From SVQP01 sp045658965 (GTDB lineage Bacteria > Bacillota > Clostridia > Oscillospirales > CAG-272): a stretch of DNA of 6,908 nucleotides. How positions within the stretch are numbered: the stretch's first letter is position 1; each line of letters begins with the position of its first letter. Both the position numbers and the translations under genes were made by a program. This document shows positions 1 to 4,695 of this stretch, piece by piece. Under the pieces are notes generated by a model. That model saw only the letters and a list, made by a program, of their open reading frames with translations, had not been told where the DNA came from and did no database searches. Where the stretch lies: NCBI GenBank assembly GCA_045658965.1, contig JAZOVZ010000016.1:1-6908 (forward strand). The letters are read 5' to 3'.

Positions 1-290
1 CCACCTTCGCTTCTCACTCTGCGTCTGCCGCCGCGCCGGGAGGGCATGGGGGCAAATCTGCCGTTGTCGTAGTGTTCACGGCCGCGACGGTCACGAAAGC
101 GGCTGTCTACCTCGTAGCCGCCGCCCATGCGGGGACGGTCGCCGTAATCGCCGCGGTCGTCTTCCATACGCATATCGTAGTCCATGCGCCCGCCATCGTA
201 CTCGCTGCGGGGAGATCTGCGGGAGGAGTCACGGCGCTGATCGCCGCCGTCACCGGAGTTCATCAGCATCATTTTAACGTAAGGCTTCAT
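1..290 (-). CDS. Arg/Gly/Asp-rich low-complexity phage protein, 3' end outside window
   Basis: I do not recognise the function. The frame starts with ATG at 288-290, and AAGGAGG lies about 9 nt upstream inside the end of the preceding gene, so the start is well supported. About 96 residues are visible with no stop before the window edge, so the protein is C-terminally incomplete here. After a short hydrophobic start (MKPYVKMMLM) the rest is strongly biased to Arg, Gly, Asp, Tyr and Met, in short DR, RGD, GGG and RRGGRRR patches. It looks disordered, with no globular domain in the visible part. Arg/Gly-rich tracts of this kind often bind nucleic acid or serve as flexible arms of virion proteins; either role is inference. 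It lies 3 nt after the Cys-rich gene and is probably cotranscribed and translationally linked with it. A folded domain may follow beyond the window. Confidence 0.75.
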   Translation of the reverse strand, partial: MKPYVKMMLMNSGDGGDQRRDSSRRSPRSEYDGGRMDYDMRMEDDRGDYGDRPRMGGGYEVDSRFRDRRGREHYDNGRFAPMPSRRGGRRRVRSEG

Positions 291-293
291 AAA

Positions 294-692
294 TTAAGCA
301 CCTCCTTCTGCTGCGGGAGCTGTGCCATCGATGGCGGTCAGAGCGTTGTTAGGGGAGCAGCAGGGACGACCCAGCAGCTTGAATGTTCCGCCTGTTGCAT
401 CGGTGGCGACAACGGTGGAATATTTTGTGCGGGTGCGGATCGCGCACGCTGTCACCTGTGCACAGCATCTGTTTGTCAGCGGATACTCCTCTGTTCCCGT
501 GCCGATGGTGATCACCACAGGCGCGGTAATGGTCGTTGCGGCAGGGATCGTCTGAGCGACCACGATGCAGTATTTCTCACCGTTGTTGTAGCTGCCAGCC
601 GGGAGGTTGATGGTCAGCGTCCCGGCGGCAAAGGTAACGGCCTGAGAGATGATCAGACGGTCGCAAAGCCTGCAAACGTTACTGCAAGACAT
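294..692 (-). CDS. Cys-rich, beta-type conserved phage protein of unknown function
   Basis: This 132-residue protein starts at ATG 690-692, with AAAGGAG 6-7 nt upstream. I cannot assign a function. It has nine cysteines: a CxxxCxxC cluster at residues 3-10 and others at 42, 76, 77, 83, 111 and 112. The central part, about residues 15-107, alternates Thr, Val, Ile and Gly with turn-forming Asn-Gly and Pro-Ala-Gly segments, as expected for a beta-sandwich or small barrel. The tail is rich in Ala and Gly. There is no signal peptide or membrane segment. The N-terminal Cys cluster could bind a metal, or the cysteines could form cross-links once outside the cell; both are inferences. It lies between the Gly/Cys-rich gene and the Arg/Gly-rich gene, behind an 84-nt gap with stable hairpins. 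A small virion-surface or accessory protein is plausible but unproven. Confidence 0.8.
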   Translation of the reverse strand: MSCSNVCRLCDRLIISQAVTFAAGTLTINLPAGSYNNGEKYCIVVAQTIPAATTITAPVVITIGTGTEEYPLTNRCCAQVTACAIRTRTKYSTVVATDATGGTFKLLGRPCCSPNNALTAIDGTAPAAEGGA

Positions 693-713
693 ATTTTTCT
701 CCTTTCATAGTCA

Positions 714-759
714 GGGGCGGGAGATCACCCCCGCCCCGATTCTTCACCCGTTATCGGGG
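714..759 (-). promoter_or_regulatory. two overlapping alternative hairpins in an intergenic leader
   Basis: In the minus-strand transcript a 7-bp stem (ccccgat at 734-740 with atcgggg at 753-759) forms first. It is followed by an 8-bp GC stem (ggggcggg at 714-721 with cccgcccc at 730-737). The two stems share bases 734-737 and cannot form together. No U-run follows the second stem; the next sequence leads directly into the ribosome binding site of the Cys-rich gene. It is therefore not a normal intrinsic terminator. Possible roles are RNA end protection, a processing site, or control of expression between the two genes. Confidence 0.5.
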
Positions 760-776
760 AATCATTTCATTTTGGA

Positions 777-1526
777 TCAGTTACAACCGCAGCCACAACC
801 GCCGCCGTAACCGTTTCCGGTATAGCCCACACCCAGGGGGTTGCCATAGCAGCAGTTGGGATTGGGGACGACATATGCGGGGATGGGGCACTCGTTGCCG
901 GTGCGACGGATGATCTCAGCGGTAGATGCATCAATTGCCGCGCGGATAACTGCGTTCTGGTTGCTCTGGCTGAGCTGGTTGCTCAGCTCCGCAATGCGTG
1001 CATCCTTGCTTGCCAGCTTTTCGGATACCATGAAGTCCATGATGCCGCGATAGTTGGCGTTCTGGTTGTCGATCACATCGCGGATACTGGACTGGATGGT
1101 GTTGCCCAGAGCGCAGAACTGCGTTGCCATGTTGTAGTTCACGCCATCAATGGCGCGCTGCGTCTGGCAGCAGCAGTCGCTGATCTGGTGACCGACGTCG
1201 CAAATGCTGCGATCCACGCCGTAAAAGCCGCTGGTGATGGCGTTGTTCAACGCATAGGTGCTGTCACAGATGCCCTGCTGGACACCTCGCACCGCGCTGT
1301 CGATGTTCTGGATCGCAAAGCCGTCATACAGCTCCGCGCGGGTCAGCGCGCCGTTCATAAAGCCGCCGCCACCGAAACCACCAAAGCCGCCGTTGCCTCC
1401 GTTACCAAACAGGAGCGCCAGCAGGATGATGCCCCAGAAACCGTCACCGTTGAACATGCCGCCGCTGTTGTTGCTGGAGTCCTGACCGAGGGCGTAGCCC
1501 AAAGCCATGCCGTTGTCTTCTGCCAT
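777..1526 (-). CDS. Gly/Cys-rich phage protein with short hydrophobic segment and helical repeats
   Basis: This 249-residue protein has no function I can name, though I associate its style with phages of gut Clostridia. The start is ATG 1524-1526, with AAGGAG 9 nt upstream; a GTG at 1556 in the same frame has no such site. Visible order: an acidic, Asn/Ser-rich head (1-29); a short hydrophobic run WGIILLALLF (31-40), too short for a usual membrane helix; a Gly/Phe linker (41-59); a helical section (about 61-165) with degenerate GV-spaced repeats at 81, 103 and 128; a likely coiled coil (about 160-205); and a Cys/Gly/Pro-rich tail ending GCGCGCN. It has 12 cysteines, including CCC at 118-120. 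The long RNA stem over its start suggests controlled or high expression. Structural, fibrous or membrane-associated roles are all possible. Confidence 0.82.
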   Translation of the reverse strand: MAEDNGMALGYALGQDSSNNSGGMFNGDGFWGIILLALLFGNGGNGGFGGFGGGGFMNGALTRAELYDGFAIQNIDSAVRGVQQGICDSTYALNNAITSGFYGVDRSICDVGHQISDCCCQTQRAIDGVNYNMATQFCALGNTIQSSIRDVIDNQNANYRGIMDFMVSEKLASKDARIAELSNQLSQSNQNAVIRAAIDASTAEIIRRTGNECPIPAYVVPNPNCCYGNPLGVGYTGNGYGGGCGCGCN

Positions 1527-1635
1527 AAAAAATTTCTCCTTATCAGTTTTATTCACAACGGGCGCGCGCCTCCCGTTTGTGTCGGTGAGGCGGTTTTTAT
1601 CAAGACCCGCAAAACTGATAGAGGGAATTTTTATC
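1525..1635 (-). promoter_or_regulatory. long imperfect inverted repeat that can mask the ribosome binding site of the Gly/Cys-rich gene
   Basis: The arm at 1611-1620 (aaaactgata) is the exact reverse complement of 1541-1550 (tatcagtttt). With two single-base bulges and a few mismatches the match extends to 1525-1550 against 1611-1634. In the minus-strand RNA this would pair the AAGGAG ribosome binding site and the AU of the start codon with sequence over the stop codon (1631-1633) of the preceding gene. The 60-nt interior holds a second stem: 1567-1575 with 1583-1585 plus 1587-1592, one base bulged. The sequence tttttatc occurs at both 1594-1601 and 1628-1635, so the start region has two possible partners. 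This suggests a translational or folding switch. No known riboswitch class is recognised. Confidence 0.6.
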
Positions 1636-1864
1636 TGTCGCTGGGAATAGTGATACCCATACTCCTTACAAAGCTATCGAGATCAATGCCCCGCTCCTTC
1701 GCGATATTCTCCGCATACTGCCGCATTTCGGCGTTGCTTTTCGTCCGGGTGATCTGCATGATCTGCGCCACTCGGGGATCACGCTGCGCCATTTGGGACA
1801 AGATCGCGTTGGGACTCATGCCCCGGCGGAGCTGGGACGTGATGACCTGCATCGGGTTAATCAT
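1631..1864 (-). CDS. small helical phage protein of unknown function
   Basis: This 77-residue protein starts with ATG at 1862-1864, with AGGAGG 9 nt upstream; the start overlaps the end of the preceding gene by 8 nt, so the two are translationally coupled. I do not recognise a named domain. It is Met/Gln/Arg-rich and almost entirely predicted helical: PMQVITSQLRRGMSPNAILSQMAQ forms one helical half (residues 4-27), and the segment around AEMRQYAENIAKERGID forms the other, ending in SMGITIPSDR. Small proteins of this style are common beside structural genes in Firmicutes phages, but scaffold, adaptor and regulator roles cannot be told apart from sequence. Its stop codon lies in one arm of the large inverted repeat before the next gene, so ribosomes ending here could open that structure. 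Confidence 0.75.
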   Translation of the reverse strand: MINPMQVITSQLRRGMSPNAILSQMAQRDPRVAQIMQITRTKSNAEMRQYAENIAKERGIDLDSFVRSMGITIPSDR

Positions 1865-2264
1865 CTTCCGTTACCTCCTGCTTTTTCTTTTTGGGCTGGA
1901 GCGTCTTCACAAATTCGTTGAATTCCTCGCGGGTGATGTAGTCCGGCTTGGGCTCCGCCTCCGGCTGACGAAGGTCAAATTCAAAGAAGTCCGCGCCGCC
2001 GGTCTGCTGATTGATCCGCTTGAGGTAGATCTTACCGTGCGCCAGATCCGGCATAACGGTTCCCAACGAAAAGAAATCTGCCTGTACTGCAATCGCTTCT
2101 TCTCGGCTTGTCACCGGGCGGCACAGGAAATTTGCCTGCTGTGACGCAGGAATTGCCGCCTGTGCCATTGCAGGCGTGGGGGACGGCATTACACCCATCT
2201 GATTTTGAAACGGCTGTGCGGGGCTGTAAAAGCCGCCGTAGTTAGGAAAATAAGTCTGACCCAT
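1857..2264 (-). CDS. conserved phage protein with Pro/Gln-rich head and acidic tail, unknown function
   Basis: This is the first gene of the left module, 135 residues long. The start is ATG 2262-2264, with AAAGGAGG about 8 nt upstream. An in-frame extension to 2354 would run through the terminator hairpin and is rejected. Residues 1-45 are Pro, Gln, Ala and Tyr-rich (GQTYFPNYGGFYSPAQ) and probably disordered. Residues 46-100 look folded, with VTSREEAIAVQADFF, then a Gly-Lys-Ile-Tyr-Leu-Lys strand and a FFEFDL strand. The end is charged, with a KKKK patch and an acidic TEDD tail. There is no signal peptide or membrane segment. The extended head plus a compact core would suit a virion-associated or adaptor protein, but this is inference only. 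Confidence 0.78.
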   Translation of the reverse strand: MGQTYFPNYGGFYSPAQPFQNQMGVMPSPTPAMAQAAIPASQQANFLCRPVTSREEAIAVQADFFSLGTVMPDLAHGKIYLKRINQQTGGADFFEFDLRQPEAEPKPDYITREEFNEFVKTLQPKKKKQEVTEDD

Positions 2265-2298
2265 GGCGTTACCTCCTTTTCTGACCTTAATTTTACAG

Positions 2299-2336
2299 AA
2301 AAAAATTCCCCTCTGGGTTGCATACCAGAGGGGAAT
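2299..2336 (-). terminator. intrinsic terminator after the helix-turn-helix gene
   Basis: A perfect 12-bp stem (2305-2316 attcccctctgg with 2325-2336 ccagaggggaat) encloses an 8-nt loop. On the minus strand it is followed at once by seven U residues (A-run at 2299-2305). It begins 4 nt after the stop of the helix-turn-helix gene, so it probably ends the tail and lysis transcript. There is no T-run on the plus-strand side, so it works in one direction. Only about 25 nt separate it from the ribosome binding site of the next gene. Confidence 0.9.
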
Positions 2337-2364
2337 CCGTTCATGTTGTTGCATTTTGTTGCAT
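2317..2364. repeat. three gttgcat repeats at the terminator and end of the helix-turn-helix gene
   Basis: The heptamer gttgcat occurs at 2317-2323 (in the terminator loop region), 2348-2354 and 2358-2364. The spacings of 31 and 10 bases are close to whole turns of the DNA helix. The two right copies code the MQQ-type tail of the helix-turn-helix protein. They could be operator sites or only codon repetition. Confidence 0.3.
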
Positions 2365-2616
2365 TTCAGCGCGCTTGAGCATTTCAGCCGCTTCTTCTAC
2401 TCTGTTGGCGATCAGAGGGAGCTTGCGGGACAGGGTGCATCGGTTAACATTCAGCTCCGCAGCGATATCCGGCAGCGGAACTTTTTCGATAAAAACTCTC
2501 GTAGCGATCAGACTATCGAAAGTCCCCAGATTTGCCTCGTAAATGGCTTCTTCCATTTCCGATCTGAGCAACTTGCCCAAGCCGCTCGACAGCCTGACTC
2601 TGGCTGTGTATGCCAT
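2341..2616 (-). CDS. small helix-turn-helix DNA-binding protein
   Basis: This 91-residue protein starts at ATG 2614-2616, with AAAGGAG 6 nt upstream, and lies 20 nt after the endolysin gene. Residues about 47-73 (PLPDIAAELNVN, then RCTLSRKL) match a helix-turn-helix of the sigma-region-4 or terminase-small-subunit type: the IAxxL first helix, a turn, then TLSR at the start of the recognition helix. The preceding helix (DSLIATRVFIEKV) also fits such folds, and the C-terminus is a charged helix. The likely role is a phage transcription regulator or other DNA-binding factor. A terminase small subunit is less likely because no large subunit lies downstream. Its position between the lysis genes and a terminator, before an unknown module, suggests it could act on the transcript junction, but this is unproven. 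Confidence 0.78.
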   Translation of the reverse strand: MAYTARVRLSSGLGKLLRSEMEEAIYEANLGTFDSLIATRVFIEKVPLPDIAAELNVNRCTLSRKLPLIANRVEEAAEMLKRAEMQQNATT

Positions 2617-2636
2617 GTCAGACTCCTTTCGTTCAC

Positions 2637-3269
2637 TTATGCGCCGTACACTCCGGCGCGGTCGTTAATGACAAACATTCTCACCATGTCGTGGCTCAGG
2701 TCAAGCCCCTTTCCGTCACCGGAAAGGAGTCCCTTACCAACAAGCTTCTGAATGGTCTTTCGCGCCCACTCGGGGCATTCCTGCACGGTGTTGTATCTCA
2801 CTTCGGTTCCTTCCTTATCTTCGCTCTCAGAGCCCCACAGGGGCATTTCCGAGGGCAGTTTCCCCGCAAGGATCATGCTGCTGGTCCATTCCCCGCCGTT
2901 GTCCCACTGGATATGGGGCATATCCTTAAAGCTTTTCCAGTCGCCGCCCCACGAAAAGCCCATTTCCTTGGCAAGCATTGCCGCTTTCTTAAAAAAATCG
3001 GTATCGTCGTACTCGTGACCCTTGACGTTCTCGCAAAAATCAAAGGCAAGCCCAGCGGTGTCGGCGTGGAATGTGGGCGTTCTGCCGTTGGTGACGATGT
3101 TTCCGGGCTTGGTGCGCCCCTGCGCGTACAGGGACTCCTGATATTCCTTGTCGCGCACCGTCTGCGTCACCAGCACGTTCAGCCCCGCCGCCTTGCACCG
3201 CTCCAGCCACTTCCGGCAGTTGGCTTCCACGTCGGGGCGCAGCAGGGAGATATCACGACTGTTTAACAT
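2637..3269 (-). CDS. M15-family peptidoglycan endopeptidase (endolysin) with SLH-like C-terminal domain
   Basis: This 210-residue protein is a lytic enzyme. M15 zinc peptidases of the CwlK/VanY type cut peptide stems of the cell wall. Visible motifs are TQTVRDKEYQESLYAQGRT (35-53), FHADTAGLAFDF (67-78) with likely zinc ligands H68 and D77, and GGDWKSFKDMPHIQW (108-122) with H119 as third ligand and D116 as likely catalytic acid. The H68-D77 spacing is two residues longer than the common HxxxxxxD. The C-terminus (about 158-208: ECPEWARKTIQKLV, then GKGLLSGDG, LDLSHDMVR) resembles an S-layer-homology or wall-binding motif and may anchor the enzyme. There is no signal peptide, so release should depend on a holin. 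The start has GGAGGA upstream and overlaps the holin-like gene by 17 nt. Confidence 0.92.
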   Translation of the reverse strand: MLNSRDISLLRPDVEANCRKWLERCKAAGLNVLVTQTVRDKEYQESLYAQGRTKPGNIVTNGRTPTFHADTAGLAFDFCENVKGHEYDDTDFFKKAAMLAKEMGFSWGGDWKSFKDMPHIQWDNGGEWTSSMILAGKLPSEMPLWGSESEDKEGTEVRYNTVQECPEWARKTIQKLVGKGLLSGDGKGLDLSHDMVRMFVINDRAGVYGA

Positions 3270-3573
3270 TACCGACTCCTCCGATCTGTTCCAGCGCCTG
3301 CTTCAGCTTATCAAATCCAAACATAGCCGCGTATGCCACAAACAGCCCCACGATCACCGCGGCGGCAACATGATACCAGAATACGGCGACCGCCGTGATT
3401 GCCGCATATGCCCAAAAGCACATAAGCGTCAGCGTCATGGCGATGACCACCACCAGAATATTGGTAGGAATCTTGTCCCACAGGAGCTTTTTCAGCACCT
3501 CAGTAATAATGTTGGTAATGATCGTAAGTACAAATACGACCATCAGGATCATGCTCAAATCAATGCTCTTCAT
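3253..3573 (-). CDS. holin-like protein with three membrane helices
   Basis: This 106-residue protein has three hydrophobic stretches at about residues 8-25, 38-60 and 66-86. Charged linkers (EVLKK, WDK) lie between the first two, and the polar tail begins FDKLKQALEQ. Size and topology fit a class I holin, which opens the inner membrane so that the endolysin can reach the wall. It starts with ATG at 3571-3573, 14 nt inside the preceding membrane protein, and its end overlaps the endolysin by 17 nt, which ties it to lysis. I cannot name the exact holin family. It could instead be the antiholin partner of the neighbouring two-helix protein. Confidence 0.8.
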   Translation of the reverse strand: MKSIDLSMILMVVFVLTIITNIITEVLKKLLWDKIPTNILVVVIAMTLTLMCFWAYAAITAVAVFWYHVAAAVIVGLFVAYAAMFGFDKLKQALEQIGGVGNVKQS

Positions 3574-3823
3574 ATGTATCTCCTTCTGCGTCCGACTCGG
3601 ACGCCTTTTCTTTTTTTAGTGCCGTTTTCAGGCACAGCACCAGCAGCTCCCCGCCAAAGAAGGCGAGGATCACGCCCAGCAGGGCGGACGGATCGTGTCC
3701 GGTGCGGGAGAGTATGCGCAGCGCCCATGCGCTGGCACCCGTCCCCACGGCAACGCACCACAGGACGATGACCTTGCCGAACAGATGGGGGATAGCCCCG
3801 GTCTTCTTAAACAGATTTTTCAT
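3560..3823 (-). CDS. small two-helix membrane protein of the lysis cassette
   Basis: This 87-residue protein is taken from ATG 3821-3823, preceded by a GGGGTG site and 4 nt after the previous stop; an in-frame TTG at 3865 would overlap the previous gene and is not favoured. It has a basic N-terminus (KNLFKK), a membrane helix at about 15-37, a short loop (SRTGHDPS), a second helix at about 48-66 with a GVILAFFGGELL core, then basic KKEK and an acidic tail (ESDAEGDTYEEH). Its size and place between an XhlA-like protein and a three-helix holin-like protein suggest a second holin component or an antiholin. It has no enzymatic motif. Its last codons overlap the start of the next gene by 14 nt. 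Confidence 0.75.
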   Translation of the reverse strand: MKNLFKKTGAIPHLFGKVIVLWCVAVGTGASAWALRILSRTGHDPSALLGVILAFFGGELLVLCLKTALKKEKASESDAEGDTYEEH

Positions 3824-3827
3824 GTGC

Positions 3828-4148
3828 TCACCCCAACCCGATCTGTGAGAACACCAGCGCGGCAATAGCGCCGATCACCAGCGACAAAACAACGTCCTTG
3901 ACCTTCTCCCATTTCTTACCCGGCTTTTTTTCCCAAGCGTCCACCTTGCCGTCCAGTTTCGCAACATCTTTCCTGATATCCTGCATAGCCTCCGTTTGGT
4001 GTTTATTTTCCATCACCAAAACCTCGACAGAGGTTGCGAGCTTCTGGATCGCCTCCGTTTGAAGCTCCAGCTTTTCCACGCGCCGGGTGTTGCTCTTGGC
4101 CCTCTGCTCCACCTCTGCCAACTTGATAGCCGTTTCTTCATTCGTCAT
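3828..4148 (-). CDS. xhlA: XhlA-like coiled-coil membrane protein
   Basis: This 106-residue protein starts at ATG 4146-4148, with CAGGTGA 6-7 nt upstream. Residues about 5-75 form a long heptad-rich coiled coil (AIKLAEVEQRAKSN, then VEKLELQTEAIQKL and AKLDGKVDAWEKK). A basic hinge (KKPGKKWEKVK) follows, then one C-terminal membrane helix at about 85-104 (VVLSLVIGAIAALVF). This layout is that of the hemolysin XhlA family, encoded just before holin and endolysin genes in PBSX-type phages, where it aids cell lysis by membrane association. The XkdX-family gene lies just upstream and two more membrane proteins lie downstream, which agrees. The family assignment rests on architecture and position rather than a unique motif. 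Confidence 0.82.
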   Translation of the reverse strand: MTNEETAIKLAEVEQRAKSNTRRVEKLELQTEAIQKLATSVEVLVMENKHQTEAMQDIRKDVAKLDGKVDAWEKKPGKKWEKVKDVVLSLVIGAIAALVFSQIGLG

Positions 4149-4188
4149 CTTTTTTCACCTGCCCAAGCAAATTTTAACTCCCGGACGC

Positions 4189-4323
4189 TTACACGCCCAC
4201 GTACACCTCTCCGGTGATCTCCTCATAGTCCGCGGCGGTGATGACGCCCTTCATCACCGCATTGGCGACCTGTGCCTTGTTCCAGAGTTTATGCTTGTAC
4301 CACATCGCAATTTTTTCTTTCAT
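4189..4323 (-). CDS. xkdX: XkdX-family small phage protein
   Basis: This gene encodes only 44 residues: MKEKIAMWYKHKLWNKAQVA followed by NAVMKGVITAADYEEITGEV and YVGV. The pattern of a basic-aromatic N-terminus, LW, then (V/M)xxAVxKGxITxxxYxEITG matches the XkdX family found between tail-fibre and lysis genes in PBSX-like phages of Firmicutes. The start at 4321-4323 has GGAGGAGG just upstream, inside the last codons of the previous gene and 3 nt after its stop, so the two are coupled. The biochemical role of XkdX proteins is not known. There is no membrane segment. The gene is short and easily missed. Confidence 0.9.
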   Translation of the reverse strand: MKEKIAMWYKHKLWNKAQVANAVMKGVITAADYEEITGEVYVGV

Positions 4324-4326
4324 AGC

Positions 4327-4683
4327 TTATACCTCCTCCAGCAGCGTGTCCGTCATCATGGCGGTGTAGAAGATTTGCGCGTCCCGCCGTTCGTCCTCGG
4401 TGGGCGCGGGCGCGGGAATAGCCGCAATGTCCTCCGCGATCTCCTCCAGTGCGCGCCGGATGATCTCGCCATTTTCGTACTTATAGAGTGGAATGCCCCG
4501 TTCCTCCCGCAGAATGGGATTTTCCTCACCACTGCGGGAGAGCCGGAACTGATACCCTCCCTGCTCATTGATGCAGATGTCCTTGTCGGAAGGCTGACGG
4601 AACGCATCGGAAAAGCCGTCCGTAATGCGCCCACGATCGTCTACGGTGATATAGTGCTTGTTGTAGAAATTCACGTTTTCCAT
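4327..4683 (-). CDS. XkdW-position tail-fibre-associated protein
   Basis: This 118-residue protein starts at ATG 4681-4683, with AAGGAG 8 nt upstream, 12 nt after the tail-fibre stop. The N-terminal part (YNKHYITVDDRGRITDGFS, then a Pro-Ser-Asp-Lys-Asp turn and INEQGGYQFRL) looks like a small beta domain; I know it from the style of proteins encoded after tail fibres. The middle (GIPLYKYENGEI) is followed by a helical, acidic part with a Pro-Ala linker (APAPTEDERRDA). Position and size agree with xkdW in the xkdV-xkdW-xkdX order. I see no clear sequence proof of homology to XkdW, so only the position is named. It is probably a tail-fibre accessory or assembly protein. Confidence 0.75.
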   Translation of the reverse strand: MENVNFYNKHYITVDDRGRITDGFSDAFRQPSDKDICINEQGGYQFRLSRSGEENPILREERGIPLYKYENGEIIRRALEEIAEDIAAIPAPAPTEDERRDAQIFYTAMMTDTLLEEV

Positions 4684-4695
4684 AGTATTTTCTCC

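Noticed and set aside
72..710. 212-codon open frame on the plus strand
   Set aside because: It is antisense to the Cys-rich and Arg/Gly-rich genes. Its His/Ala/Gly-rich product looks like a shadow translation.
1527..1556. GTG start 10 codons upstream for the Gly/Cys-rich protein
   Set aside because: It has no ribosome site upstream, whereas AAGGAG sits correctly before the ATG at 1526.
1188..2144. 318-codon open frame on the plus strand
   Set aside because: It crosses several well-supported minus-strand genes and the structured gap at 1527-1630, with no ribosome site or domain of its own.
2265..2354. N-terminal extension of the Pro/Gln-rich-headed protein
   Set aside because: It would read through the intrinsic terminator hairpin and the end of the helix-turn-helix gene; the internal ATG at 2264 has a strong ribosome site.
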